Assembly (NCBI GenBank): GCA_009731375.1
Contig: BJOX01000342.1
Location: forward strand, 503,586 to 567,585
DNA length: 64,000 nt
Direction of reading: 5' to 3'
Source: Paulinella micropora
Taxonomy: Eukaryota; Cercozoa; Imbricatea; Euglyphida
The notes under the pieces were generated by a model. That model did no database searches. It had not been told where the DNA came from and worked only from the letters and a program-made list of their open reading frames with translations. Positions 51,137 to 60,195 of the stretch are shown here, in pieces; position 1 is the first letter of the stretch, and every line of letters starts with the position of its first letter. The position numbers were made by a program, and so were the translations under genes.

Positions 51137-52587
51137 CAAACAAAAACCTTTGTGCTTGCGAGCGATCTCTTTTTAATTTTGTATCCATGCATGCAGCCTT
51201 AATTTGCTGCGCCCCTGTTGCAGGCACACTTTAATGCCTTTCTCATGACTGCTGGTCACCTGATAGGCTCAAGGACAAGGGCGTGCGATTGTATAAGCAG
51301 TGTAGCAACGCAGTATCTTTGAAATACCCGAAAGTCAATAATTAATTGTCTTCACCTTTTCAAATGTTTTCGAAAATATTTTCGCCTTGCCTTTTCCAAG
51401 GCTTCCAATTACCAAAAGTCAAGTCATAATTATCTCGGTCGACCCCCTCCTCAATATCTTCCCCTTCACTGGCATCACCATAAAGTACCGATTGACCTAC
51501 CAAAAAGCCTGCACAAGTATACGTCGTGCTTGCTTCTTACTCTTCCTCTTTAGTTTGTCGTTTGCTGCTTCTGCTGCCTGCGCTTTTCCTTTATCTGCTT
51601 CTTCACCTGCTACTGCTTCTGCTCAGCTCTTCTTTCCCATCTGCTTCTTCAATATTTATATTGCTAGGGCTATTAAGCAATATATTTATTAATATAATAA
51701 ATGTTGACTAAATTTCAATATTTAATTTTGCATTGTTTCAATAGTAGCAAGAATTTTCTGGACGTCACCCTTTGGCTCTTTCTGTGTACATGTACATGTA
51801 CAACTGTACAATATAATGATATTATTGCAGTCAACTTCCCCCGTACGCGTGCAGCAAGTAATTTTTCCAAACGTCATGATCACACAAAGCCGATACACAT
51901 ATGCATACTCCTCCCCCTCCACAACAATCATATATACATCAAATAATAAGTGTCTTTTTGTAGTTAAAGTTAAAACAGGAATTACTCACAAACAGGTAGC
52001 TAGCTATAGACATAGTAGAGACTGAGAGGTCAGATCTAGAGTCAAGCCAATCCAGTCTCCGCACATTCCCAGGTTATTTTCAGACATATTAGTCAAAGGC
52101 ACAACAGCAGCAATCATAGAAGCAAGTTGTAGATTTAGACGAATCAGAAGAAAAACGCAGCATTCACATGAGCAAGTTGTAGATGTTATAGATTCAGACG
52201 AAACAGACGAAGACAAGAAAAAAAGAACGCTAATAAGTAAGAGGATGACCCGGACGAGGTGAAGAAGAAGAAGAAGAAGAAGAAGAAGAAGAAGAAGCAG
52301 AAGAAGAAGAAGAAGGAGAAGAAGGAGGAGGAGCAGAAGAAGAAGAAAAAGAAGAAGAAAATGATGTATAAACTGTATGTATATTGATTTTCTGCATTAT
52401 GTATATTGATTTTATGCAATATGTATTTTGATGTTAAATTTCTGCAATATTTATATTTTTTTTCATGCAATATATATTAACAAAAGTAAGATTGAACATC
52501 AATGCGCATATTTAATGAAATAAATATAAATATTGAAAAATAACAATACTAATATTAAACTTAAGCAATGTAAATATTGCAATTCTG

Positions 52588-52635
<48 letters not shown>

Positions 52636-53298
52636 CATATATATATATATTACAATCAAGCAATATAAATATTTTGATTTAAATTTTACAAGACGACTAG
52701 GAAGAATATGTCAGTCTGAAACGATTGGAATTCGAAACATGACAAACATTTCCCGGGGAGAAATGTTTGTTATATATGTTTCAAATTGTTTCAGACGGGC
52801 CCTTACATAGTTGTTTCTGAACGTTCGATATCTGGATATTTATATTGAAAAGATACAATATTTATATTGCTTAGTTTTAATATTAATATAAATATTCTAA
52901 ATTTTAAATATTTATTTTGTATTGAAAATTAATATATTGTAAATACTAGAAATATTGCATAAATTTAAAATTAATATTTTTTAATTGATTATAAATTTTT
53001 ATAACGTTAAATTCAAGTTTTTGTGAAAATATTAATATAATACTTGAAAAGTAGTGTCAATGTGGTGGCGACATTCATTTCTAGTATTAATATATTGCAC
53101 CCAAATCAATATTTTTGCCTTAGTTTCATAAAATTTTCTTAAAAAATCAATATAAATATTCATTTCAAAATCAATATGTTTTTTTTTAGGAAAAATATTG
53201 ATTTTGAAATCAATATTTATATTGCAAAATTAATATATATATTTATATTGCATATGTTGATTGAAAATCAATATTAGCACTCCGGGTACGCGGTGGTG
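51137..53298. other. Non-coding AT-rich stretch with ATATTG-rich repeats
   Basis: No gene is supported. It includes a (GAA)n tract at 52260-52362, a (TA)n tract at 52591-52628, a foldback at 52714-52796, and dense recurring words such as GCAATATATATT, CAATATTTATATTG and AATCAATATTTAT from 52370 to 53275. Confidence 0.6.
52714..52796. repeat. Foldback (imperfect inverted repeat)
   Basis: GTCTGAAAC at 52714 pairs with GTTTCAGAC at 52788-52796. Inside, GAAACAT and CAAACATTT pair with AAATGTTTG and ATGTTTC around a CCCGGGGAG loop. Arms of about 36 bp with a few mismatches could form a stable hairpin. Confidence 0.7.
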
Positions 53299-53645
53299 AG
53301 TAGTATATGGTCGCACTACAAGACACTTTTTCAATACATACACCCCCGCCCCCCAGAGACACACACCGGCCGGCCCGCAGGGACAAAATGGCAATGGGAG
53401 GGAAAAAGTGGAAACAAATCATAAAATGATACACATAGCCTTTCTCAACATTGAACACAGTCACAGCTGTCAGTTTGCGAAAAAAGAAATATAAAGGGTT
53501 TTGCGAATTTTCTTTGCTTTTTTGTTAAAGTTTCTGTTAGATAGAAAAATGAAATAGAATTTATCAGCCAAACTTCACCGACAAGAATGCGTTCTGGAGT
53601 GCGGTCTTACATTCACCACTTACACGCACACAAAAAAAACAACAA

Positions 53646-54038
53646 ATGGACAACAACTCAATATCACTCACCCACCGTTCTACACCTGAGACAGATGACA
53701 ATGTAGAATTAAGAGTGAAGAAAAATAGAAAAATAAATGACTTGTTATTTCAAGAAGGACAATTAGAGAAATTAATTGGAGAAAATAATTCAATTGATAA
53801 ACAAATAATGTCTCTTGAGGAGAAGAAAGAAAAGAATAACCAGGAAATAAAAGCAATAGAAAAACAGGTTCGAAAAATAAAACAAGCGAGAGAAGATGTT
53901 GCTGTCGCAAAGGAAGCGAAAAAACAATCTGTACTCTTAATTGAAGAAATGATTAAGTATAATAGCTGGATAAATAAAGGATTAAATGTAAAGTCTGGAA
54001 TAAACACGACAGACGGAATGTATTTTGTTTTGTTATGA
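53646..54038 (+). CDS. Coiled-coil protein, 130 aa
   Basis: An intact frame starting MDNNSISLTHRSTPETDD. Residues 25-105 form a long coiled coil (LEKLIGENNSIDKQIMSLEE, then KAIEKQVRKIKQAREDVAVA). The C-terminus is short and hydrophobic. It lies just inside the left terminus of the second PLV. No homologue is seen in the first element. Function unknown. Confidence 0.6.
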   Translation: MDNNSISLTHRSTPETDDNVELRVKKNRKINDLLFQEGQLEKLIGENNSIDKQIMSLEEKKEKNNQEIKAIEKQVRKIKQAREDVAVAKEAKKQSVLLIEEMIKYNSWINKGLNVKSGINTTDGMYFVLL

Positions 54039-54079
54039 ATTACGAATAAAAGAATGAGATTAGATGAAGCTAATTAGTA

Positions 54080-54090
54080 ACGAGAAGACG

Positions 54091-54130
<40 letters not shown>

Positions 54131-54132
54131 CC
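54080..54132. repeat. (CAA)n microsatellite
   Basis: About 42 bp of ACA repeats between the coiled-coil gene and the spliced gene, of the kind common in the host repeat field. Confidence 0.9.
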
Positions 54133-54282
54133 TATGTCCACGTAATGATCGCTTGGCAGGTAGGGTCTAAAACTAGCCTGTCTTATATACTGTGTTTTTA
54201 AACACTAAATAATAATATTCAAAAAATGGGGTGAAATACCATCTAATATCAAAAGAAATTTTATCTTTTGTGTGTGTAGGTG

Positions 54283-54878
54283 ATGCATCCGAAGAAGAAA
54301 GCAGAAGAGCAAGCTCCTGCTACTCCTCAGGTAATAATATCTTTTTCTTTTTTGTTGTCATCACATTATTGTTTGTGTATTGTAGGAGCCCGCACCAGCA
54401 CCTGATCAGCCTAATCAAGATACAGCTATTGAAGTAAATGATCTTGTTCTTATTCTTTATAGTATTTCTTTCTTTGTTATAGATTGAAGAAGGTGTTGCA
54501 GTCCTTACAACGGGCGATGAAAAGCAGAAAGGACAAGGCAAATTCACTCCATCAAAAATTAAGGGTTTTTGCTATGAAATCCAAGGAAACGATATTTTTG
54601 TTTATCGAAACAAGGCAACAAACGAAAATTTTCCACCCTTGGAGGCACACGGAGCCAAAACTTCTTTGAAAGGCTTGAGTGTAGGCGATGAAATATGGGT
54701 TGTATTTGGTAATGGAACACTAATCCTTTTTTTCACCAAGCTGTCTCACATCGAAAAGGTTTGCGATATGAACCAAGTAGATACAACTAAAAAAACAGTT
54801 TTGTTTTTTAACAAGGCCTCTCGCGAGGCGAAGAAGAAAGCAGAAGAAAAGAAGCAGGCTGATGTAGGCAAAAAATAA
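54283..54878 (+). CDS. Three-exon gene of unknown function inside the second PLV
   Basis: Exons 54283-54330, 54386-54433 and 54483-54878 (48, 48 and 396 nt) join in phase 0 across introns of 55 and 49 nt with GTAATA...TTGTAG and GTAAAT...TTATAG ends. The 163-aa product begins MHPKKKAEEQAPATPQ, has an acidic/Pro linker and then a compact domain (KIKGFCYEIQGNDIFVYRNK, LKGLSVGDEIWVVFGNGTLI, KVCDMNQVDTTKKTVLFFNK) ending in a Lys/Ala/Glu tail. No stop or indel disturbs it, unlike the integrase beside it. An upstream TGTGTGTAG at 54279 may end a leader intron. It could be a captured host gene or a spliced PLV cargo gene. Confidence 0.6.
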
Positions 54879-54948
54879 AAAAAATTATAAACTTTATGTT
54901 ATCTATCAATTGTATTTTTTGAAATAGACTTAGTTTCCTGTTATCGCA

Positions 54949-55955
54949 TTATAAATCAAGTATTTCTTTTTTCTTCTTAATACGAGCACTACTACGGATA
55001 TTCTCCGGTTTAATATCCAATGACTTTAATAAGTGGCAGGTATTCTTTTCTTTAGTTGCTTCCTTTACTTTATCAGCTAGTTGAGGTTTAACTTCTTCCG
55101 GTTGTTCGTTCATTTTAGATTTTAATAATTGCTGAGGACTAACTAGTTCGTTTTCACCGAGTATCAACTTAAAACCTTTCCAACTTTAACAGTATATACT
55201 CTCTTTGAATATTGAACATCACCTTTAGAAAAAACAGTTTTTTCTAGTTCTTTTCTGACTGTTGAGCCCTTAGGAAATTTATTAATAAGACCCGCTCTAT
55301 ATATTTCTTGATCATTTTTCTTTTTACCATCATAGACTTCCATAGGTGTAGCTTTTATTGTATTATGGTATGTATTATCATAATTTTCCACAATTTCATG
55401 AATGTAAGGAGCCCAAATAAAATTATCATTAACTTCCCACATAAAATTTAAATCGTTCCTTATTGTTCTAATAAATCTATCTACTATGCCCATAGTTCGG
55501 TGGTCACCAACTTCGTTCGTTGTATGTTGAATTCCGTTTTCTTTGAAGTATTCGGCTACTTGCCCTTTATATTCACTGCCGTTGTCACATGTAATTCTTT
55601 TAGGTTTAGGTATTTTCTTTAATCCTTCTAATACTTCACTGGTTGTTTTATTTTTGATTGGTTCAATCCAACCACGATGAGAATAAACATCAATCATTAC
55701 TAAACCAAAATTCTAGTTTTTGTTTCCTTTCTTAGTAGCTATTTTAGACATATCCATAAGGTCAACAAACACTTGGCTTAATGGTTCAGGCTCAGGAGCT
55801 AGTATAGTATTCCATTTTTTAGGGTTCTTAGATTGATGATGTATTTCAGAAGCCTCTTCAATTTTCTGTTTCTCAAGTTCTTTTTCGTTTTTATCTGGAG
55901 TTTCTTCCAGTTGTGAGTTAGCGGTTGTATGCTTATGGTCCATTGCTATATGCAA
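54949..55955 (-). pseudogene. rve-family integrase of the second PLV, broken
   Basis: Relative of the integrase at 1252-2225: MDHKH start, ASEIHHQSKNPKKWNTI, FVDLMDMSK, ITCDNGSEYKG and GIVDRFIRTIRND, the last again with Asp where Glu is usual. It is broken by an in-frame TAG at 55713-55715 and a 1-nt shift near 55190. The C-terminal piece (54949-55167) carries LVSPQQLLKSKMNEQ and ends PENIRSSARIKKKKEILDL. It is related to but clearly diverged from the first copy, so the two insertions come from different lineages. Confidence 0.83.
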
Positions 55956-56074
55956 CTAAAATAGGAAGGTACTTTATCACAATATATAAAAGAGTAAATA
56001 ATAAGTCTTGCATAAAGTTATATATTGAAACTTTTAGAAAAGTTTCACAAAACTTGGGTTTGGGCTTGCCCTTA

Positions 56075-56590
56075 TTAAAACTTAAGAAAAATTTTAGATG
56101 TATCATTATTTTCTTTTTTTGGTTTCTCGGGTTGTTGGTTATAAACATTAATTGATATGTTTGATTTCTTACCTTTACCCTTCTTAGGCTTGGGCTCTTC
56201 CTCTTCTTCCTCACTCTCGCTTTCGTCCTCACTCTCTTCTTCCACTTTCTTTTTTACCACTTTCTTCGCCTTCTTCTGTTTAGTCTTAAGTTTCATCTTT
56301 GATATTTTATCCGCAATGAGGTCAACGAAATCGTGCTCAACCTCTTCTTCGCTTTCACTACTCTCCTCAATCGGCTCACCATCTCTACCATCTATCATAA
56401 CCTTAGCCAACTGCTTCTTAGTAGTGTGGTTCATCTTTTCATCTGCAGTCATTTCTTTCACATTCTTAGCCTCTTCCTCCGCTAGTAATTCCTCAGCACT
56501 CTCAATCTTTCTTTGCTTAGCCTGTTTCTTCTTCGCATCCCACCCCTTTTCAAGATTTTTCATAGCAACCTCTCTATTACCTCTCGGCAT
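56075..56590 (-). CDS. Charged protein with IFLKF tail, second PLV
   Basis: An intact 171-aa frame. Same architecture as 2982-3503: basic N-terminus (KQAKQRKIESAEELLAEEEA), an HDFVDLIADKISKMKLK segment (compare FTDIIAEKMAKMKIK), Ser/Glu then Lys tracts, VYNQ and a final SKIFLKF. It is divergent from the fibre gene 77 bp away, as in the first element. Confidence 0.7.
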   Translation of the reverse strand: MPRGNREVAMKNLEKGWDAKKKQAKQRKIESAEELLAEEEAKNVKEMTADEKMNHTTKKQLAKVMIDGRDGEPIEESSESEEEVEHDFVDLIADKISKMKLKTKQKKAKKVVKKKVEEESEDESESEEEEEEPKPKKGKGKKSNISINVYNQQPEKPKKENNDTSKIFLKF

Positions 56591-56667
56591 TTTATGAATT
56601 GTTTATATTATCATACAAAATAATATTATTTAGTTTTTATTAATAAACAATTTCTTAATATATAATA

Positions 56668-57038
56668 ATGTTGCAATACAAAAGTTTATTAGGCCTTAAT
56701 GAGTTGGCTGTTGATAGTCTTAATATACTTAACTTAGACTTAACAAATACTTATATTATTGGCTTAAATACAAACAGAGTGCCAGAAGATGCAGACACCG
56801 TAAATCTTTACTATACTGACGGGCGTTTTGATACACGACTGGCTACCAAAAGCACAGCGGACATTAAAGAAGGAAAAAATTTATACTACACAGAGCAACG
56901 AGTGAGGGACAACGACGAGGTTAAACTTCAACTCAACACCGTTCTAATACAAGTAATCCGCACCAAACAAGCCTTTATACTTTGATAGACACAAACATAT
57001 CCGCACCAACTGTCGGTCAATACTTAACATATAACGAT
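56668..57038 (+). pseudogene. Fibre gene start, truncated
   Basis: MLQYKSLLGLNELAVDSLNI then LNLDLTNTYIIGLNTNRVPE and LYYTDGRFDTRLATK match the first fibre's N-terminus. The frame is lost near 56920 and similarity continues only to CAATACTTAACATATAACGAT at 57038. Only one YYTD-RFD unit is present, against three in the first element. Confidence 0.8.
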
Positions 57039-57100
57039 AGTAGTTAAGGGTCGCACTTCATCACACTTTTTCGATACATACCCCCGTAGGAATCAAAATG
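57039..57100 (+). repeat. Second AGTAGT... terminus-like repeat
   Basis: AGTAGTTAAGGGTCGCACTT here and AGTAGTATATGGTCGCACTA at 53299 continue alike through CACTTTTTC-ATACATAC and CCCCG, about 50 bp at roughly 85% identity, in direct orientation. The preceding AACGAT belongs to the interrupted fibre gene and could be one copy of a target duplication. Confidence 0.6.
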
Positions 57101-57672
57101 ATTCTAATGTTATCATTATATATTCATATAATTATAGTTCTTCGGATATCCCTTCAAGTTGTAGTTTACACATCAGTAAAAGATAAAATAATTTCTACTT
57201 CAAGTCCGAAGTTAAATCATTTTATTCAAGTTTATATATAATCATTTATATTATCTATATTTACCGTTAATTACAGTAACGACCGGCAATAATGTTTTTC
57301 ATATCACTTCCAATATATTACCATTTAACATTGTCAATTTCATTTCTGTCAACTAACAATATTTAACGAATCTACCGGCCAGAATTCCCTGTAACTTCTT
57401 CCCTCATTACACCTAATTCATGGGATGATTTGCCTAATCATATGATTGCACGACAGTGCGATCCATGTTACTTAAAGGTTATATAATACGTATCTAGCAC
57501 GCGATGATACGTATCGATAGAACCGCATTCACATGATAGACAAATCGGTTTCCGTATCTTGTCGAGATCACAAATTAAACTGCTGTAGGTATCTGAAGTA
57601 CTGTTTGATGCCGGGATGAGGGATTATTAAGTCTGTTCCGTACCTTATCTTTAATTAAGTGGATACATAGTT
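57101..57672. other. Leader or LTR candidate of the Copia element
   Basis: AT-rich, non-coding. A 5' LTR is expected here but its ends cannot be fixed because the 3' copy lies outside the window. No certain primer-binding site is seen. Confidence 0.35.
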
Positions 57673-60195
57673 ATGGCAGGTTACGAGCCTACCGCTACTA
57701 AGTTGACACTTAAGGTCCCCCACCTCCCGCCTCATGTCACTAAGTCGATAGAACACGCCTACGACTTTGACAACTTTCGCTGGTCTGCGTTGCAATTCTG
57801 CGAGGGAGTGGATCCCCGACTGCTGATTTTCTTGCGAGACCCGAACTCGCCCCTGACCAACGCTGAGCTGAAACTGCTAATAACCCCAGGTCCCCCACCT
57901 GCTCTGCCTGCTGTCGACCCTGATGCTGATCTGAGAATTGCTCTTGCTGGCATACCTGCTGCCCCAACATTTGCACAATTGGAAAACTGTTTTTCCCCTG
58001 TACTGTCTTTGAAACTAAAAGTTAAAACCCGTTCAATAATTTCCGAGACTGTCTCTAACCATCCCGCCTTAGTTGCAATCCGATCCGCTGGTAGAGAACC
58101 ACACCAAATGTGGCACGCTCTCATCAACGAATTCGGTCAATTAGGAACTATTAACACGGCTCAACTCCAGGCACAGCACGTTGCTGACGAACTGCGACCT
58201 GCTGAGGACGTTGAGGCGTGGATCAATAAGTTCAAATGGCGGCTAGAGAAAATCTCGGAAACACAAAACCTTGATGAGGGCTACAAATGCAACGAGCTCC
58301 TCATCAAACTGAACAAAGCAACACACATCAAGTTAGGTGAGAAAGCAAATGTCCGGTACTATACCCCGTTGAATGATGCAGATCGCCCAACGTTTCGCGA
58401 ACTCTGCACATACATAAAATCATTAGTACAGTCGGATAAACTTACGCTTGACCTTGGCAAACTATCACTCAACAACAAACCCGACAAGACACCGTTGTTC
58501 TACGCTCGAGACACACGTATCGAACGTAAAACAATAATCAAATGTCACTCTTGTCGTGGACCTCATCGAGTGAAAGATTGTCAAAACAAATGCGTACCGC
58601 TTCCCCCTCCCCAAAAGTCGTGCGCCCAATATCCGTGGCATCGCCCATATGATTGCCCGATTCGGAGGGAAATTTACGGAAGCGGGCGTAGTCGCTCACG
58701 TTCTCGCAGCCCACGTCGCTCCTCAAGTCCGGGTCCTTCACGGCACAATCCCCGGAACCAGCGTGCAACGCAGCGAGGTAGATCACCAACATCACACCGC
58801 GTCCACGTTGCACAAGAAGTCGAAGCCATAGATCAGGACACCTATGACGAAGACAAAGGCGATGAGTGTGATGATGGATGGTGCGGCATGATGCGAGACG
58901 TTGTTGATGTTGAGAGCGACACAGAGCCTGCAGAGAGTTATACGAATACAGAAGATGAGCAAGCCGAAGTAAAATTCCGCCTCCTATTATCATCTTTTGA
59001 AAGACTACCTGTAGACTCCATGCCGGGGGCAATACTGTCACATTCTATTCCCCCCGCCATGCCAGCTCCACAAACAACATCTACCGCCCCAGTTGTAAAT
59101 ACTACAGACTCAATAGGCCAGTCACCTATTGAAGAAGTAGTAAGTACAGCTGCAGCGGCTGAACACCCACATAGACCAGCTAGCACTACGTCAGAACCTA
59201 GTGGTTTTATGCACCCGCCTACTGAATTTGATCCGCTTTACGAAGGCGAAGCGCCGCTTCCGCAGGCCTTCGGCGTCGTAAATCCGCATCAAGATTTCAT
59301 TAACACACCGGGTAATAGACCCGCTGACATACCTTGGGAAAGCTTAACTAGAGCTCAACAATTAGACGAAAACGACTTTCAAACGAAGCTGAACGTTTTC
59401 GTCTATATTCAAAAGCTCTACAGACAATTTGGGGAACCACAGGGGTATCCAGTGCCACCTCTCCACTGGCCACCCATCTGGAGAGTTGATGCACCAAAAT
59501 CCTATGTCTTCCCGAGAGAAGACCCGTGGTACCCAAATGGAAAGCTTGTTAGTTTAAAACCTAAGCTAGAGTGGCTCACAGAGGAGATGATCACACCACT
59601 CAGCAGTTCAGGAAAGCCTATACCAGGTGACCCCTGGCATAGACCAGCAACAAAATGCGGAAAGGAACTTCCAGCAATACTTCGTTCGCCTGAAGTATTG
59701 CTTGAAACATCAGAATCCCATCCTGTTTTTCCTAACGCACCCGCTTTTTGGGCAGGCGATGTACACTTTGCATTCAACCATGCTAAGCTTGTTGAAATGG
59801 ACTACTGGTCTTACCGGTTACGTTTCAACATCTTACCATCAGGTTGGCAAAGCAAGCCAAACATATGCAATCAATGCGTCTTATATCATGATAATGGAAT
59901 GATACCTATTGGCTTGCCTTCATCTCCGCCTCGCCCCCCAACTTTCTGCGAACACTGCGACAGACAGTACACACACAAACATAAACTGTCTACCTGCAAT
60001 GGATGTGGATGGGTAAAGTACTGCAATCAAACTTGTCAAAAGAATGTTTGGGCAGCACATTACCGATTCTGCCAATTCGCACGCACGCCTGCGAACGCTA
60101 GCATGAGAACGCAGACAGCAAAAGACGTACTGCCTAGTTGCGGTATAGGCAGTGTTAACTACCGCTTCGCTCTATTCGATACCAACGCCTTATGA
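57673..60195 (+). CDS. Copia-type Gag with CCHC knuckle, RS stretch and C-terminal MYND finger
   Basis: The 840-aa structural protein of the retrotransposon starts MAGYEPTATKLTLKVPHLPP. A Gag core around residues 120-250 has LRPAEDVEAWINKFKWRLEK. A zinc knuckle, CHSCRGPHRVKDC (about residues 290-302), is followed by an Arg/Ser-rich basic run (about 336-376). A long Pro/acidic linker leads to residues 757-800, CEHCDRQYTHKHKLSTCNGC then GWVKYCNQTCQKN and HYRFC, the ligand pattern of a MYND finger. Copia Gags are normally 300-400 aa without MYND, so the length and finger are unusual. The stop overlaps the Pol start (ATGA at 60192). Confidence 0.8.
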   Translation: MAGYEPTATKLTLKVPHLPPHVTKSIEHAYDFDNFRWSALQFCEGVDPRLLIFLRDPNSPLTNAELKLLITPGPPPALPAVDPDADLRIALAGIPAAPTFAQLENCFSPVLSLKLKVKTRSIISETVSNHPALVAIRSAGREPHQMWHALINEFGQLGTINTAQLQAQHVADELRPAEDVEAWINKFKWRLEKISETQNLDEGYKCNELLIKLNKATHIKLGEKANVRYYTPLNDADRPTFRELCTYIKSLVQSDKLTLDLGKLSLNNKPDKTPLFYARDTRIERKTIIKCHSCRGPHRVKDCQNKCVPLPPPQKSCAQYPWHRPYDCPIRREIYGSGRSRSRSRSPRRSSSPGPSRHNPRNQRATQRGRSPTSHRVHVAQEVEAIDQDTYDEDKGDECDDGWCGMMRDVVDVESDTEPAESYTNTEDEQAEVKFRLLLSSFERLPVDSMPGAILSHSIPPAMPAPQTTSTAPVVNTTDSIGQSPIEEVVSTAAAAEHPHRPASTTSEPSGFMHPPTEFDPLYEGEAPLPQAFGVVNPHQDFINTPGNRPADIPWESLTRAQQLDENDFQTKLNVFVYIQKLYRQFGEPQGYPVPPLHWPPIWRVDAPKSYVFPREDPWYPNGKLVSLKPKLEWLTEEMITPLSSSGKPIPGDPWHRPATKCGKELPAILRSPEVLLETSESHPVFPNAPAFWAGDVHFAFNHAKLVEMDYWSYRLRFNILPSGWQSKPNICNQCVLYHDNGMIPIGLPSSPPRPPTFCEHCDRQYTHKHKLSTCNGCGWVKYCNQTCQKNVWAAHYRFCQFARTPANASMRTQTAKDVLPSCGIGSVNYRFALFDTNAL

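Larger units (their letters stand above)
53299..57038. mobile_element. Second, truncated PLV
   Basis: Contains an integrase, a charged protein and the start of a fibre gene, in the same order and orientation as the 609-21244 element, so the two are relatives. It starts with AGTAGTATATGGTCGCACT at 53299, a plausible Polinton-type terminus. Its fibre gene stops abruptly at 57038, where a similar AGTAGT... terminus begins in the same orientation. The methylase, polymerase, ATPase and capsid genes are absent. It also carries a spliced gene not seen in the first element. Confidence 0.75.

Noticed and set aside
57101-57672. Exact LTR and primer-binding site
   Set aside because: Without the 3' LTR no boundary can be proven; GGTATCTGAAG near 57589 is too weak as a binding site.
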